Positions 1 through 9,347 are shown, numbered from the stretch's first letter. The stretch is DNA of 64,000 nucleotides from an uncultured Arthrobacter sp. (GCF_947495145.1 NZ_CANLXP010000001.1:236172-300171), one strand, 5' to 3'. Notes: generated by a model not told the origin, from the sequence alone. Numbers and translations are program-made.

Positions 1-603
1 GTCGGCAAGGGCCTGTCCGGCGGACGCATCGTCGTGCGGCCGGACCGCGCAAACGTCTTCCGCGCCGACCGCAATGTCATTGCAGGCAACGTGATCGGCT
101 ACGGCGCAACCAGCGGCGAAATCTTCCTCCGCGGGCAGGTGGGGGAGCGGTTCCTGGTACGCAACTCCGGCGCAACCGCCGTCGTTGAAGGCATCGGCGA
201 CCACGGTTGCGAGTACATGACCGGTGGGCAGGCGCTGATCCTCGGACGCACCGGCCGCAACTTCGGAGCCGGTATGTCCGGAGGCACCGCTTATGTACTG
301 GATCTTGACCAGACGCGGGTCAATGTGCAGGCGCTGAACAGCGGTGAACTGAAGCTTGAGGAACTCGATGCCGAAGACATCGAGATTGTCCGCCAGTTGC
401 TTCTGCGTCACCAGGAGGAAACCGAGTCGCCGCTTGCAGCCAAGATGCTCGACGATTTCGAGACAACGGTGCCTCGCCTGACCAAGGTGTTGCCACGCGA
501 CTTTGCACGAGTCCTTGACGCTCGGGCCGCAGCCATCGAAGAGGGCCTCGATCCCGATGGTGAAGAGGTCTGGAACAGAATTTTGGAGGTAACCGGTGGC
601 TGA
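1..603 (+). CDS. gltB: Glutamate synthase large subunit, C-terminal part (5' truncated)
   Basis: This is the last 200 codons of the ferredoxin/NADPH-type glutamate synthase alpha chain; the reading frame is open from base 1, so the gene begins upstream of the window. The visible part is the C-terminal GXGXG beta-helix domain, with repeated glycine-rich turns such as GKGLSGGRIVV and GRTGRNFGAGMSGGTAYV, and the helical tail that follows it. In GOGAT this domain links the amidotransferase and synthase sites that turn 2-oxoglutarate plus glutamine into two glutamates. The stop TGA at 601-603 lies inside the start region of gltD, so the two subunits are translationally coupled. Confidence 0.95.
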   Translation, partial: VGKGLSGGRIVVRPDRANVFRADRNVIAGNVIGYGATSGEIFLRGQVGERFLVRNSGATAVVEGIGDHGCEYMTGGQALILGRTGRNFGAGMSGGTAYVLDLDQTRVNVQALNSGELKLEELDAEDIEIVRQLLLRHQEETESPLAAKMLDDFETTVPRLTKVLPRDFARVLDARAAAIEEGLDPDGEEVWNRILEVTGG

Positions 604-2053
604 CCCACGCGGATTCATGAAGGTGCGCGAGCGTCAGACGCAGCCGCGCAGGCCCGTTCCGGTCCGGATCATGGACTGGAAGGAAGTGTACGAGGCGCAG
701 GAAAAAGGCGTCCTGAAGAGCCAGGCCGGCCGCTGCATGGACTGCGGCATACCGTTCTGCCACCAGGGATGCCCGCTGGGTAACCTGATCCCGGAATGGA
801 ACGACCTCACGTGGCGGGACAAGGGCCGCGAGGCTATTGACCGGCTGCACGCCACAAACAACTTTCCCGAATTCACCGGACGACTATGCCCGGCTCCGTG
901 TGAGGCGTCCTGCGTGCTCGGGATCAACCAGCCTCCGGTGACCATCAAGCAGGTCGAGGTTTCGATCATCGACGAAGCGTTCGACAGCGACTGGGTGCAC
1001 CCGCACCCACCGGAGCGACTTACCGGCAAGACCATCGCCGTCGTCGGCTCCGGCCCCGCCGGCCTGGCTGCTGCCCAGCAGCTCACCCGCGCCGGGCACA
1101 CTGTGGCCGTGTATGAGCGTGACGACCGTATCGGCGGCCTCCTGCGCTACGGGATCCCGGACTTCAAGATGGAAAAAATCCAGATTGATCGCCGGCTTGA
1201 GCAGATGAAGGCCGAGGGCACCCGCTTCCGCGCCGGTGTTGAGGTAGGCCGGGATATCAGTTGGGATCAGCTGCGCCGCCGGTACGATGCCGTCGTGATC
1301 GCCACCGGCGCCACCGTGCCCCGCGACCTGCCCATTCCGGGGCGCGACCTCGATGGTGTGCACTTCGCCATGGAGTACCTCGTTGACGCCAACCGCGTGG
1401 TTGCCGGAGAGGAAATCGAAGACCAGATCCATGCGGAGGGCAAGCACGTTGTCATCCTCGGCGGCGGCGACACGGGCGCCGACTGCATCGGAACCGCCCA
1501 CCGTCACAGGGCGGCGTCGGTGACCACGCTGGCAATCGGGCAGCAGCCGCCGGTCGAGCGCATGCCCAATCAGCCGTGGCCGACCTTCCCCACGCTCTTC
1601 GAAGTCGCCAGCGCACACGAGGAGGGCGGCGAGCGCACCTACCTGGCATCGACGGTCGAATTCGTCGGTGAGAACGGCAAGCTGAAGGCCGTCCGCGTTG
1701 CGGAGACCGAGTTCGTCAACGGCAAGCGCGTGCCCAAAGCCGGAACCGAGCGGGATATCCCGGCGGATCTGGTGTTCCTCGCTCTCGGCTTCACCGGACC
1801 TGAACCTGCCGGAATCGCCGAGCAGCTGGACGCCGGCTTTGACGGGCGCGGTAACGTTGAGCGCGATGGATACTACATGACCAACACGCCCGGGATCTTC
1901 GCTGCAGGCGATGCAGGGCGCGGACAGTCCCTGATCGTTTGGGCTATCGCTGAGGGACGCGCGTGCGCCGCTGCGGTTGATCAGTGGCTGATGGGCCACA
2001 CCAAGCTGCCTGCGCCGGTGGCACCGACAGACCGTGCTCTCAACGTCCTCTGA
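596..2053 (+). CDS. gltD: Glutamate synthase small (beta) subunit
   Basis: GltD passes electrons from NADPH through FAD and Fe-S centres to the GltB synthase site. The 485-residue protein has the N-terminal cysteine cluster (C47, C50, C55, C59, then C98, C102, C106), an FAD-binding GSGPAGL at 151-157 and a second nucleotide-binding GGGDTGAD further on, all as in the family. The GTG start at 596 has a clear GGAGGT at 585-590 and overlaps the gltB stop by 8 bp, which marks a gltBD operon. The length is normal for the family. Confidence 0.97.
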   Translation: MADPRGFMKVRERQTQPRRPVPVRIMDWKEVYEAQEKGVLKSQAGRCMDCGIPFCHQGCPLGNLIPEWNDLTWRDKGREAIDRLHATNNFPEFTGRLCPAPCEASCVLGINQPPVTIKQVEVSIIDEAFDSDWVHPHPPERLTGKTIAVVGSGPAGLAAAQQLTRAGHTVAVYERDDRIGGLLRYGIPDFKMEKIQIDRRLEQMKAEGTRFRAGVEVGRDISWDQLRRRYDAVVIATGATVPRDLPIPGRDLDGVHFAMEYLVDANRVVAGEEIEDQIHAEGKHVVILGGGDTGADCIGTAHRHRAASVTTLAIGQQPPVERMPNQPWPTFPTLFEVASAHEEGGERTYLASTVEFVGENGKLKAVRVAETEFVNGKRVPKAGTERDIPADLVFLALGFTGPEPAGIAEQLDAGFDGRGNVERDGYYMTNTPGIFAAGDAGRGQSLIVWAIAEGRACAAAVDQWLMGHTKLPAPVAPTDRALNVL

Positions 2054-2113
2054 TCCTTCAGGGCCGGCGGAGCGCACAGCAATCCACGAATACGACAGGA
2101 CAGGCAAGGTTTT

Positions 2114-3607
2114 ATGAGACGCGCAAAGATAGTGGCCACTTTCGGCCCGGCAATCGCGAGCTATGAGAACACCCTCGCAGTACTTGAGGCCGGGGTGGAC
2201 GTCGCTCGGATGAACATGAGTCACGGCGACCACACTGTGCACAACCAGACCTACGAATTCGTGCGGAAGGCTGCGGAGGAACTCGGGCGCCCGGTCGGAA
2301 TCTTCGCTGACCTGCAGGGCCCCAAGATCCGCTTGGGCCGCTTCGCCGATGGTCCGCATGTACTGCTCCCGGGTGACACCTTTGTGATCACCACCGAGGA
2401 CGTCGAGGGCACAGCTGAAATCTGCTCTACCACGCACAAGGGACTGCCGCAGGACGTGAACGTCGGTGACACCCTCCTGATCGACGACGGCAAGGTCGCG
2501 ATGCGCGCGGTTGCTGTAGACGATGTCAGCGTCACCGCTGAGGTCACGGTCGGCGGCGCCGTCTCCAACAACAAGGGCATCAACCTGCCCGGAGTGGCGG
2601 TGAATGTTCCCGCCCTGAGCGACAAGGACGAGGAAGACCTCCGCTGGGCAATCCAGCGCGGCGTCGATATGGTGGCGCTTTCCTTCGTACGGAACGCAGC
2701 CGACGTCGACCGCGTGCACGAGATCATGGACGAGGAGGGCCGCCGCGTCCCGGTCATCGCCAAGATCGAGAAGCCGCAGGCGGTTGACGCAATCGAGGAA
2801 ATCATCGATGCGTTCGACGCCATCATGGTCGCACGAGGCGATCTCGGCGTGGAGCTGCCGCTCCAGGACGTTCCCATTGTGCAGAAGCGGGCCGTTGAGC
2901 TCGCCCGCCGCTGGGCCAAGCCGGTCATTGTTGCCACGCAGGTGCTCGAGTCAATGATCGACAATCCCCGCCCCACGCGCGCTGAAGCCTCGGACTGCGC
3001 CAATGCGGTGCTCGACGGCGCCGATGCGGTCATGCTGTCCGGCGAGACCAGCGTGGGCAAGTACCCGATTGAGACGGTCCGCACCATGGCCGACATCATC
3101 GAGTCCACCGAGAAGCACGGTCTTGACCGCGTGCCGCCTCTCGGCAGCAAGCCCAAAACCCGTGGCGGCGCCATCACCCGTGCAGCTGTGGAGATCGCTG
3201 ACCAGCTGGACGCGAAGTACATCTGTACCTTCACCCAGTCGGGTGATTCCGCACGCCGCCTGTCCCGCCTTCGCCCCACGAAGCCGGTCTTCGCGTTCAC
3301 CCCGGTGCAGTCGACGCTCAACACCATGTCACTGATTTGGGGCGTCCAGCCGATGCTCGTGGAGTACGCCGAACACACGGACCAGATGACCGCCCAGGTT
3401 GACCGGGTGCTGTTCGAGCAGAAGCTGGTGGACCTGAACGACCTTGTGGTCATCGCTGCCGGTTCACCTCCCGGCCAGTCAGGCTCAACGAACTCGATCA
3501 AGGTCCACAAGGTAGGCGATATCGCCGACGCCGGCCAGCTGCCTGACCACTACTCACCGAGCAAGGAAAAGGTCGGTCCCTGGCCGGTCAAGAACAAGCA
3601 CAAGTAG
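2114..3607 (+). CDS. pyk: Pyruvate kinase
   Basis: Converts phosphoenolpyruvate and ADP to pyruvate and ATP. The 497-residue protein begins with the family N-terminus (RAKIVATFGPA; substrate loop RMNMSHG), has the catalytic-lysine and metal-ligand segment IAKIEKPQAVDAIEEI followed by MVARGDLGVELP, and ends with the C-terminal allosteric-type domain. The ATG at 2114 is 60 bp after gltD with a modest purine stretch (GGCAAGG) before it. A strong stem-loop at 3662-3695 ends the transcript. The gltBD-pyk order suggests either an operon or a closely placed promoter; the 60-bp gap is enough for one. Confidence 0.97.
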   Translation: MRRAKIVATFGPAIASYENTLAVLEAGVDVARMNMSHGDHTVHNQTYEFVRKAAEELGRPVGIFADLQGPKIRLGRFADGPHVLLPGDTFVITTEDVEGTAEICSTTHKGLPQDVNVGDTLLIDDGKVAMRAVAVDDVSVTAEVTVGGAVSNNKGINLPGVAVNVPALSDKDEEDLRWAIQRGVDMVALSFVRNAADVDRVHEIMDEEGRRVPVIAKIEKPQAVDAIEEIIDAFDAIMVARGDLGVELPLQDVPIVQKRAVELARRWAKPVIVATQVLESMIDNPRPTRAEASDCANAVLDGADAVMLSGETSVGKYPIETVRTMADIIESTEKHGLDRVPPLGSKPKTRGGAITRAAVEIADQLDAKYICTFTQSGDSARRLSRLRPTKPVFAFTPVQSTLNTMSLIWGVQPMLVEYAEHTDQMTAQVDRVLFEQKLVDLNDLVVIAAGSPPGQSGSTNSIKVHKVGDIADAGQLPDHYSPSKEKVGPWPVKNKHK

Positions 3608-3620
3608 CGGTTTGCACAAA

Positions 3621-3656
3621 CACAGCAAACTCAGCAAGCACAGCAAACTCAGCTAG
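3621..3656. repeat. Tandem 18-bp direct repeat after pyk
   Basis: CACAGCAAACTCAGCAAG (3621-3638) is followed directly by CACAGCAAACTCAGCTAG (3639-3656), 17 of 18 bases identical. It sits between the pyk stop and its terminator. It looks like a simple local duplication; no function is evident. Confidence 0.7.
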
Positions 3657-3661
3657 CGCAG

Positions 3662-3695
3662 AAAGGGACCCTGCCTTCAACGGCAAGGTCCCTTT
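3662..3695. terminator. Bidirectional terminator between pyk and the ANTAR regulator
   Basis: The stem AAAGGGACC...GGTCCCTTT, with a further inner GCC/GGC pairing and a TTCAAC loop, lies between two genes that converge. The arms end in A/T runs on both sides, so it can stop transcription from either direction. Confidence 0.85.
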
Positions 3696-3718
3696 CTGTT
3701 TGCGAATAGCGGACGGGC

Positions 3719-4321
3719 CTAGTTGACCTGGTTGATGATGGTTTCAGCCACTTCGCGCATGCTGAGGCGGCGGTCCATTGATGTCTTCTGGATCCAGCGG
3801 AAAGCCTCGGGCTCAGTGAGACCCATCTTTGTGGTGAGCAGGCTCTTGGCGCGCTCCACCAGCTTGCGCGTGGCAAACTGCTCCTGGAGATCTGATACCT
3901 CGTTCTCGAGCGCCTTGATCTCTTCATGACGGGACAGGGCGATTTCGATTGCGGGTACCAGATCGGCGGGGGTGAAGGGCTTGACCACGTAGGCCATGGC
4001 GCCGGCGTCGCGCGCGCGCTCCACGAGTTCCTTCTGGCTGAACGCAGTCAGGAGGACGACGGGGGCGATGCGCGCTTTGACGATCTGCTCCGCGGCAGTG
4101 ATCCCGTCCATGATGGGCATCTTCACGTCCATCAGCACCAGATCGGGCTTGTGCTCCTGTGCCAGCTCTACTGCCTTCTCGCCGTTGTCTGCCTCGGCAA
4201 CGACTTCGTAACCTTCGCCGCGCAGGATCTCCACGATGTCGAGGCGTATGAGGGTTTCATCCTCAGCGACGATCACGCGCCGTGCCGGGCTCGAGTTAGC
4301 TGAGTCGCGGTTTTGAGACAC
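3719..4321 (-). CDS. pdtaR: Response regulator with REC and ANTAR domains (PdtaR-like)
   Basis: A 200-residue two-component response regulator that should bind RNA rather than DNA. The receiver domain (about 14-130) has the acidic pair E20/D21, the phosphoacceptor D65 in LVLMDVKMP, T92 and K114. After a short coiled linker comes a C-terminal ANTAR domain (about 140-195; SLLTTKMGLTEPEAFRWIQ). Domain order and size match M. tuberculosis PdtaR, which acts in transcription antitermination under the PdtaS kinase; no kinase gene is nearby. The GTG start at 4321 is preceded by AGGAG at a good distance. Its location next to pyk, tRNA-Leu and polA is conserved context in actinobacteria. Confidence 0.92.
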   Translation of the reverse strand: MSQNRDSANSSPARRVIVAEDETLIRLDIVEILRGEGYEVVAEADNGEKAVELAQEHKPDLVLMDVKMPIMDGITAAEQIVKARIAPVVLLTAFSQKELVERARDAGAMAYVVKPFTPADLVPAIEIALSRHEEIKALENEVSDLQEQFATRKLVERAKSLLTTKMGLTEPEAFRWIQKTSMDRRLSMREVAETIINQVN

Positions 4322-4487
4322 TGGTGGCTCCTAGGTATGCGTTCAATGATTGCGGTTTTCCGGGTGCAGCAGCCCGGCCATCAGGGCGCGCTGCACCGGT
4401 TCACTGGAACAGCCTATCGGCATGTAGAGTAGATTCGCGCACCCGGAGGTCCTTGAGTCATGGATCTCACGTTGGGTGCGATGCCCG

Positions 4488-4569
4488 GCCCGAATGGCGG
4501 AATTGGCAGACGCGCTGCACTCAAAATGCAGTATCGAAAGGTGTGTGGGTTCGAGTCCCACTTCGGGCA
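4488..4569 (+). tRNA. tRNA-Leu (anticodon CAA)
   Basis: The acceptor arms GCCCGAA (4488-4494) and TTCGGGC (4562-4568) pair perfectly. The anticodon arm is CTGCA-CTCAAAA-TGCAG, giving anticodon CAA, which reads TTG. The T arm is TGGG-TTCGAGT-CCCA. A long variable arm (TATCGAAAGGTGTG region) marks it as a class II tRNA, as expected for leucine. The discriminator is A; the 3' CCA is not encoded. Confidence 0.95.
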
Positions 4570-4574
4570 CTGCT

Positions 4575-4593
4575 GCCGGGGGTAACCCTCGGC
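4575..4593 (+). terminator. Stem-loop after tRNA-Leu
   Basis: GCCGGGGG (4575-4582), loop TAA, CCCTCGGC (4586-4593): eight pairs including one G-U wobble, starting 6 nt after the tRNA. No U tract follows, so it may act as a processing barrier or a U-less terminator. Confidence 0.55.
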
Positions 4594-4638
4594 CTGCTTC
4601 GACCTATCCCGCAACGCTTCGCACTGCATCAACCCGGG

Positions 4639-5121
4639 TCAGCGGGCTTCCCTGATCAGGTTGGTGATGCGGGCGGTGGAGAGCCGCCGGCCCTCCTCGT
4701 CGGTCATCACCACCTCGTGGGTTGCAAGGGTGCGGCCCAGATGTATCGCGGTGGCCGTGCCGGTGACCAGACCGGCAGAAGCTGACCGATGGTGTGTTGC
4801 CCCGATCTCTATGCCGACAGCCTGACGGCCGGGGCCGGCATGAATGCCTGCAGCAAATGAGCCCAGCGTTTCTGCGAGCACCAAATGTGCTCCGCCGTGC
4901 AGGATGCCTGCTACCTGCTGATTTCCCTCGACCGGCATGGTGGCAACCATTCGCTCAGCACCCATTTCCTGGAAAACGATGCCCATCTTCGCAGCGAGCC
5001 GGCCGATGCCGTGAGCGCGCAGCCAGTCGTGCATGTGCGCCGGAACCCCCGCCGCCGCCAGTTCTGCGAGGTAGGGGTGAGCGGCGTCGGGACCTGGGCC
5101 CGGAGTGAATTTGTCATCCAT
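4639..5121 (-). CDS. PaaI-type hotdog thioesterase
   Basis: A 160-residue single hotdog-fold protein that should hydrolyse an acyl-CoA thioester. The family core is visible: a conserved-residue stretch VAGILHGGAHLVLAETLGS, then GIEIGATHHRSASAGLVTGTAT, with the two family segments in normal spacing. The ATG at 5121 was chosen because an upstream in-frame extension would run through the polA start; the protein then begins MDDKFTPGPG. It is divergent from polA with only 19 bp between start codons. A similar acyl-CoA thioesterase lies beside pyk in mycobacteria, although of a different subfamily. The substrate cannot be read from the sequence. Confidence 0.85.
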   Translation of the reverse strand: MDDKFTPGPGPDAAHPYLAELAAAGVPAHMHDWLRAHGIGRLAAKMGIVFQEMGAERMVATMPVEGNQQVAGILHGGAHLVLAETLGSFAAGIHAGPGRQAVGIEIGATHHRSASAGLVTGTATAIHLGRTLATHEVVMTDEEGRRLSTARITNLIREAR

Positions 5122-5127
5122 GGGAAC

Positions 5128-5133
5128 TAGGCT
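5128..5133 (+). promoter_or_regulatory. -10 box of polA (leaderless)
   Basis: TAGGCT, then 7 nt, then the GTG start at 5141. The spacing places the transcription start at or next to the start codon. Confidence 0.6.
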
Positions 5134-5140
5134 GGCACCT

Positions 5141-7930
5141 GTGAGCCAAACAAACCAAACCGTAGTTCCGGACGTGGAGAACACCGTGCAAAGCAGAGTG
5201 CAGGGCAGCGTCCAGCCTGATACCGAGGCCGGTGCTGCGCCTGCACCGGTGAACACCCTGGAGCGCTCCCGCCTGTTGGTCGTCGACGGTCACTCAATGG
5301 CTTTTCGGGCGTTCTATGCGCTGCCGGCTGAGAACTTCTCGACGGATACGGGCCAGCACACCAACGCCGTGTACGGGTTTACCGCCATGCTGATCAACCT
5401 GCTGCGCGACCAGATGCCCACCCACGTGGCAGTGGCATTCGACCTGGATACACCCACGTTCAGGGATACCGAATACACCGAGTACAAGGGCGGGCGCTCA
5501 CGTACCCCAGAGGAGTTCCACGGCCAGATCGACCTGATCATCAAGGTGCTGGAGGCTATGCGCATCCCCACCCTCTCGATGGAGGGCTTCGAAGCCGACG
5601 ACGTCCTCGCCACCCTGGCTGTCGAGGCCGCAGCCCGCGGCTGGGACGTGCAGGTCGTCAGCGGCGACCGTGACGTCTTCCAGCTCGTGAACGACCGCGT
5701 GACGGTGCTGTACCCCAAACAGGGGGTCACCAACATCCCGCAAATGGATGCCAAGGCTGTGGAGGAAAAGTACTTCGTTCCCCCGCACCTCTATTCGGAT
5801 CTTGCGGCGCTGGTGGGGGAAACCGCAGACAATCTTCCAGGAGTACCCGGGGTCGGTCCGAAGACTGCCGCAAAATGGATCCTGAAGTATGGCGGCCTCG
5901 AAGGCATTCTCGAGAACCTGGACGCGATCGGCGGCAAGGTCGGCAACGCGCTGCGCGAGAACATCGAAAACGTCAAGCGCAACCGACGCCTGAACCGTCT
6001 CCTCACTGACCTCGAACTGCCTGTCGATCTGCCGGCGATGGCCGTGCAGCGGCCGGACCGGGATGCCGTCGAGGACCTGTTCGACGCACTGCAGTTCAAT
6101 GTGCTCAGGAAGCGGTTGTTCGATCTCGTCGGAGAGGAAGAAGCAGATACCGCCAGGGATGAGATGGCACCGCCGCAACATCAGGTCCACACAACGGCGG
6201 ATGAACTGACTGGCTGGTTCAACGGAACCAACCAGGCGCCGGCAGCCGTCCAGGTCGTCACCCGGTCCACGAGCGGGGGAGAAGAGGCCATCGGCGTCGC
6301 GCTGGTGACGGCGTCGGCGGCAATGTACGTTCCGTTCGAGGAACTGGACGCTGACGCTGAGCGCGTCGTCGGCCAGTGGCTCCAGGACCTTGATGCCCCC
6401 AAAGTGGTGCATGACTTCAAGGCTGCCTACAAGCTGCTCCACGCCCGCGGCTTCACCCTGGCCGGCGAGGTGGATGACACCGCGATCTCCGGCTACCTCA
6501 TTCAGCCTGACCGGCGCAGCTACGAACTCGCGGACCTCAGCCAGGTTCACCTGAAGCTCACCCTCCCGACGGCGGCCGCTGCCGCCGGCGGTCAGCAGGC
6601 GCTGGCTCTGGAAGAAGAAGACGTCGCAACTCCCGCGGTTGCCGCGGCATTCGCGGCTCTGGAGCTCAGCCGGCATTTCGCCGGCCAACTGGTGGAGCGC
6701 GGCGCGAACCAACTCCTGGCCGGGCTTGAACTGCCCCTTTCAGAGGTGCTGGCGCGCATGGAACTCACGGGAATCAGCGTCGCGGTCGACGGACTCGACC
6801 GTCTCTACGACGACTTCTCGGCGACCATGGCGAACACCAGCGCTGAAGCCTTCAGAATCATCGGAAAGGAGATCAACCTCGGATCACCGAAGCAGCTTCA
6901 GGCTGTGCTGTTCGATGAACTCGCCCTGCCGAAAACCAAAAAGATCAAGACCGGCTACTCCACCGACGCTGATGCCCTCACGGATCTGATCGTCAAGACG
7001 GGGCACCCATTCCTGGAGCAGCTGCTGGCGCACCGCGATGCGTCCAAGCTCCGCCAGACGGTGGAAGGCCTGCGCAAATCAGTGGCCGACGACGGTCGCA
7101 TCCACACCACGTACGTCCAGACGATTGCGGCAACCGGCCGCCTGTCCTCGATGAACCCGAACCTGCAGAACATCCCGATCCGGTCCGACGAAGGTCGCCG
7201 GATCCGGGAGGCATTTGTGGTGGGCCCGGGTTATGAATCGCTGATGACGGCGGACTACTCGCAGATTGAAATGCGCATCATGGCGCACCTGTCCGGCGAC
7301 GAGGGTTTGATTGAGGCGTTCAACGAGGGGGAGGACCTCCACCGTTTCGTCGGCTCGTCCATTTTCCATGTGGCTCCTGAGGACGTCACTAACGCGATGC
7401 GCTCGAAGGTCAAAGCCATGTCCTACGGGCTGGTGTACGGTCTGAGCTCGTTCGGCCTGTCCAAACAGCTGGCGGTTTCTGTTGACGAGGCCCGAACCCT
7501 GATGGGTGACTACTTCGACCGGTTCGGTGCGGTACGGGATTACCTGCGCGGGATCGTTGACCAGGCCCGCAAAGATGGTTTCACCTCCACCATCGAGGGC
7601 AGGCGACGGTATCTGCCGGATCTGTCGAGCGATAACCGCCAGTTGCGGGAGATGGCAGAGCGCGCAGCCCTGAACGCCCCGATCCAGGGCTCGGCAGCCG
7701 ACATCATCAAGAAGGCCATGCTCGGCGTCGATGACGAGCTCCGGTCCCGCAAGCTCATATCACGGATGCTGCTGCAGGTCCACGACGAACTGGTTCTCGA
7801 GATTGCCCCCGGCGAGCGCGATGAGGTTGAGCAGCTGGTCCGGGCCGAAATGGCGGGCGCAGCGGATCTCTCGGTTCCGCTGGACGTTTCGGTGGGAACG
7901 GGCGCCAGCTGGCACGAAGCAGCGCATTAG
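5141..7930 (+). CDS. polA: DNA polymerase I
   Basis: A 929-residue family A polymerase for Okazaki-fragment maturation and repair synthesis. The N-terminal third is a 5'-3' exonuclease (LLVVDGHSMAFRAFYALP; helix-hairpin-helix near GVPGVGPKTAAKWI). The middle domain keeps the fold of the 3'-5' exonuclease but lacks the D-x-E catalytic pair, so proofreading should be absent, as in other actinobacteria. The polymerase domain has motif A DYSQIEMR with D705, motif B RSKVKAMSYGLVYG and motif C VHDELVLE with D882. The GTG at 5141 was preferred over an in-frame GTG at 5105 because a TAGGCT -10 box sits 7 nt before it. Confidence 0.96.
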   Translation: MSQTNQTVVPDVENTVQSRVQGSVQPDTEAGAAPAPVNTLERSRLLVVDGHSMAFRAFYALPAENFSTDTGQHTNAVYGFTAMLINLLRDQMPTHVAVAFDLDTPTFRDTEYTEYKGGRSRTPEEFHGQIDLIIKVLEAMRIPTLSMEGFEADDVLATLAVEAAARGWDVQVVSGDRDVFQLVNDRVTVLYPKQGVTNIPQMDAKAVEEKYFVPPHLYSDLAALVGETADNLPGVPGVGPKTAAKWILKYGGLEGILENLDAIGGKVGNALRENIENVKRNRRLNRLLTDLELPVDLPAMAVQRPDRDAVEDLFDALQFNVLRKRLFDLVGEEEADTARDEMAPPQHQVHTTADELTGWFNGTNQAPAAVQVVTRSTSGGEEAIGVALVTASAAMYVPFEELDADAERVVGQWLQDLDAPKVVHDFKAAYKLLHARGFTLAGEVDDTAISGYLIQPDRRSYELADLSQVHLKLTLPTAAAAAGGQQALALEEEDVATPAVAAAFAALELSRHFAGQLVERGANQLLAGLELPLSEVLARMELTGISVAVDGLDRLYDDFSATMANTSAEAFRIIGKEINLGSPKQLQAVLFDELALPKTKKIKTGYSTDADALTDLIVKTGHPFLEQLLAHRDASKLRQTVEGLRKSVADDGRIHTTYVQTIAATGRLSSMNPNLQNIPIRSDEGRRIREAFVVGPGYESLMTADYSQIEMRIMAHLSGDEGLIEAFNEGEDLHRFVGSSIFHVAPEDVTNAMRSKVKAMSYGLVYGLSSFGLSKQLAVSVDEARTLMGDYFDRFGAVRDYLRGIVDQARKDGFTSTIEGRRRYLPDLSSDNRQLREMAERAALNAPIQGSAADIIKKAMLGVDDELRSRKLISRMLLQVHDELVLEIAPGERDEVEQLVRAEMAGAADLSVPLDVSVGTGASWHEAAH

Positions 7931-7972
7931 GCACAGGCATTCCCAGGCATGGCCTGTAAGGGCCCGGAAGGT

Positions 7973-7978
7973 TAGGGT
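7973..7978 (+). promoter_or_regulatory. -10 box of the Eis-like gene
   Basis: TAGGGT ends 8 nt before the GTG start at 7987, consistent with a leaderless or nearly leaderless transcript. Confidence 0.5.
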
Positions 7979-7986
7979 GGATTCTC

Positions 7987-9300
7987 GTGAGCACGCACAC
8001 GCAGACCGGCACCACAGCACCCCGTATCGAAACCTTTTCCGTGAATGCGGATACCGACACCTCTGCTGACGGCGCACTTGCCGCCTGGTTCGAGGGCGTT
8101 AGCTTCGGCTTCCACGAGGGCAGGTTGGAGGCGGAGGATCTGCCGAAGCTCGCAGAAGCGTACAGGGCGGACGGGCGCATTCTGTGGGGAGCGTATGACG
8201 ACAATCCCGGCCCGCACGCGTGGGATCCGCGCATCCCCGTGGCAACGTACGGCACCATGGTCAATTCGCTCAACGTAGGCGGCGGCAGGTTTCTGGATGC
8301 GCACCTGATCACCGCCGTCACGGTCCGGGCGACGCACCGGCGGCGGGGGCTGCTTCGCCGCATGATGACCGCCGACCTGCAGGCAGCGGGCAGCCGCGGC
8401 CACGCCATTGCTGCGCTCACCGCGTCGGAAGCAACCATCTATGGGCGCTTCGGTTTCGGAACGGCAACCCACACCACCTCAATCGAGGTGGATGTCCGCG
8501 AACGGTTCGCGATCACTTCCGAGCCGTACGGACGGATGGAGGTTGTCGGCGCTGAGGCGGCGGTCGGGCTCACACAGGAGATCTTCGCGGGCTTCCACGC
8601 CCGCTCACTGGGATCGATCGGCCGCCAGTACGCCTATGCACGCCGTTCATCCGGTCTGTGGGGCGAGGAGCGCCCGCAGCCGGACAAGGCGCTGCGCACA
8701 GCCGTCCATTACGACGACGACGGCCGTCCGGATGCTTTCGTCTCCTACTCCTTCGCGGGCTGGGAGAAGACGCCGTACACCATGCGGGTGAAGGATCTCG
8801 TGGCCGTGTCCGATGCCGCCTATCTTGAACTGTGGCGTTACCTCGGCTCACTGGACCTGGTTGAGCGGGTCACTTTCGGCATGGCCCCGGTTCAGGATCC
8901 GCTCCCGTGGGCGCTGGCCGACCGGCGCTGCCGGGAACTGAAGTCTGACGAGGATGTTCTGTGGCTGCGCATCCTGGACCCGGTGGCTGCACTCGAAGCA
9001 AGGGCTTACGAGTCAGACGGTTCGGTGGTGATCCGGGTGAACGATCCACTGGGGCACGCCGATGGCGCTTTCCTGCTTGAGACAGAGGGCGGCAAAGCTG
9101 ACGTGAAGAAGCTCGGCTCAAGTGCTGGCGAAGAGATCGAGATGGATGTCTCAGCGCTCGGGTCGCTCTACCTCGGTGGTGCGGCTGCCTCCACGCTGGC
9201 AAGCGCCGGCCGGATCACAGCCCACTCTGCCGATGGATTGGCAAAGGCGGACCGGTTATTCAGCGTTGCCCGCCAGCCGTATTGCATCACGCACTTCTGA
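7987..9300 (+). CDS. Eis-family GNAT N-acetyltransferase
   Basis: A 437-residue protein of the enhanced intracellular survival (Eis) family: two GNAT-type domains and a C-terminal SCP2-like domain. The acetyl-CoA-binding segment is VTVRATHRRRGLLRRMM. The family block ASEATIYGRFGFG follows and contains the tyrosine that serves as general acid in Eis. The chain ends in Phe (CITHF), matching the C-terminal carboxylate that Eis uses in catalysis. Mycobacterial Eis acetylates aminoglycosides and protein lysines; whether this homologue does so cannot be told here. It stands alone between polA and rpsA. Confidence 0.85.
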   Translation: MSTHTQTGTTAPRIETFSVNADTDTSADGALAAWFEGVSFGFHEGRLEAEDLPKLAEAYRADGRILWGAYDDNPGPHAWDPRIPVATYGTMVNSLNVGGGRFLDAHLITAVTVRATHRRRGLLRRMMTADLQAAGSRGHAIAALTASEATIYGRFGFGTATHTTSIEVDVRERFAITSEPYGRMEVVGAEAAVGLTQEIFAGFHARSLGSIGRQYAYARRSSGLWGEERPQPDKALRTAVHYDDDGRPDAFVSYSFAGWEKTPYTMRVKDLVAVSDAAYLELWRYLGSLDLVERVTFGMAPVQDPLPWALADRRCRELKSDEDVLWLRILDPVAALEARAYESDGSVVIRVNDPLGHADGAFLLETEGGKADVKKLGSSAGEEIEMDVSALGSLYLGGAAASTLASAGRITAHSADGLAKADRLFSVARQPYCITHF

Positions 9301-9309
9301 TTCCACACT

Positions 9310-9339
9310 TTGACCGGCGTTGCGCCCCGACGCTAGACT
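9310..9339 (+). promoter_or_regulatory. Promoter for the rpsA transcript
   Basis: TTGACC at 9310-9315 and TAGACT at 9334-9339 are separated by 18 bp, the best sigma-70-type match in the window. The start point should fall near 9347, leaving a leader of about 165 nt before rpsA. Confidence 0.75.
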
Positions 9340-9347
9340 GGGTGGGC

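Noticed and set aside
884-2719. Long open frame of 611 codons on the minus strand across gltD and pyk
   Set aside because: It is antisense to two clear genes, has no recognisable domain, and follows from high GC and codon bias.
3621-3656. Short direct repeat as part of a CRISPR array
   Set aside because: Only two abutting copies without spacers and no cas genes in the window.
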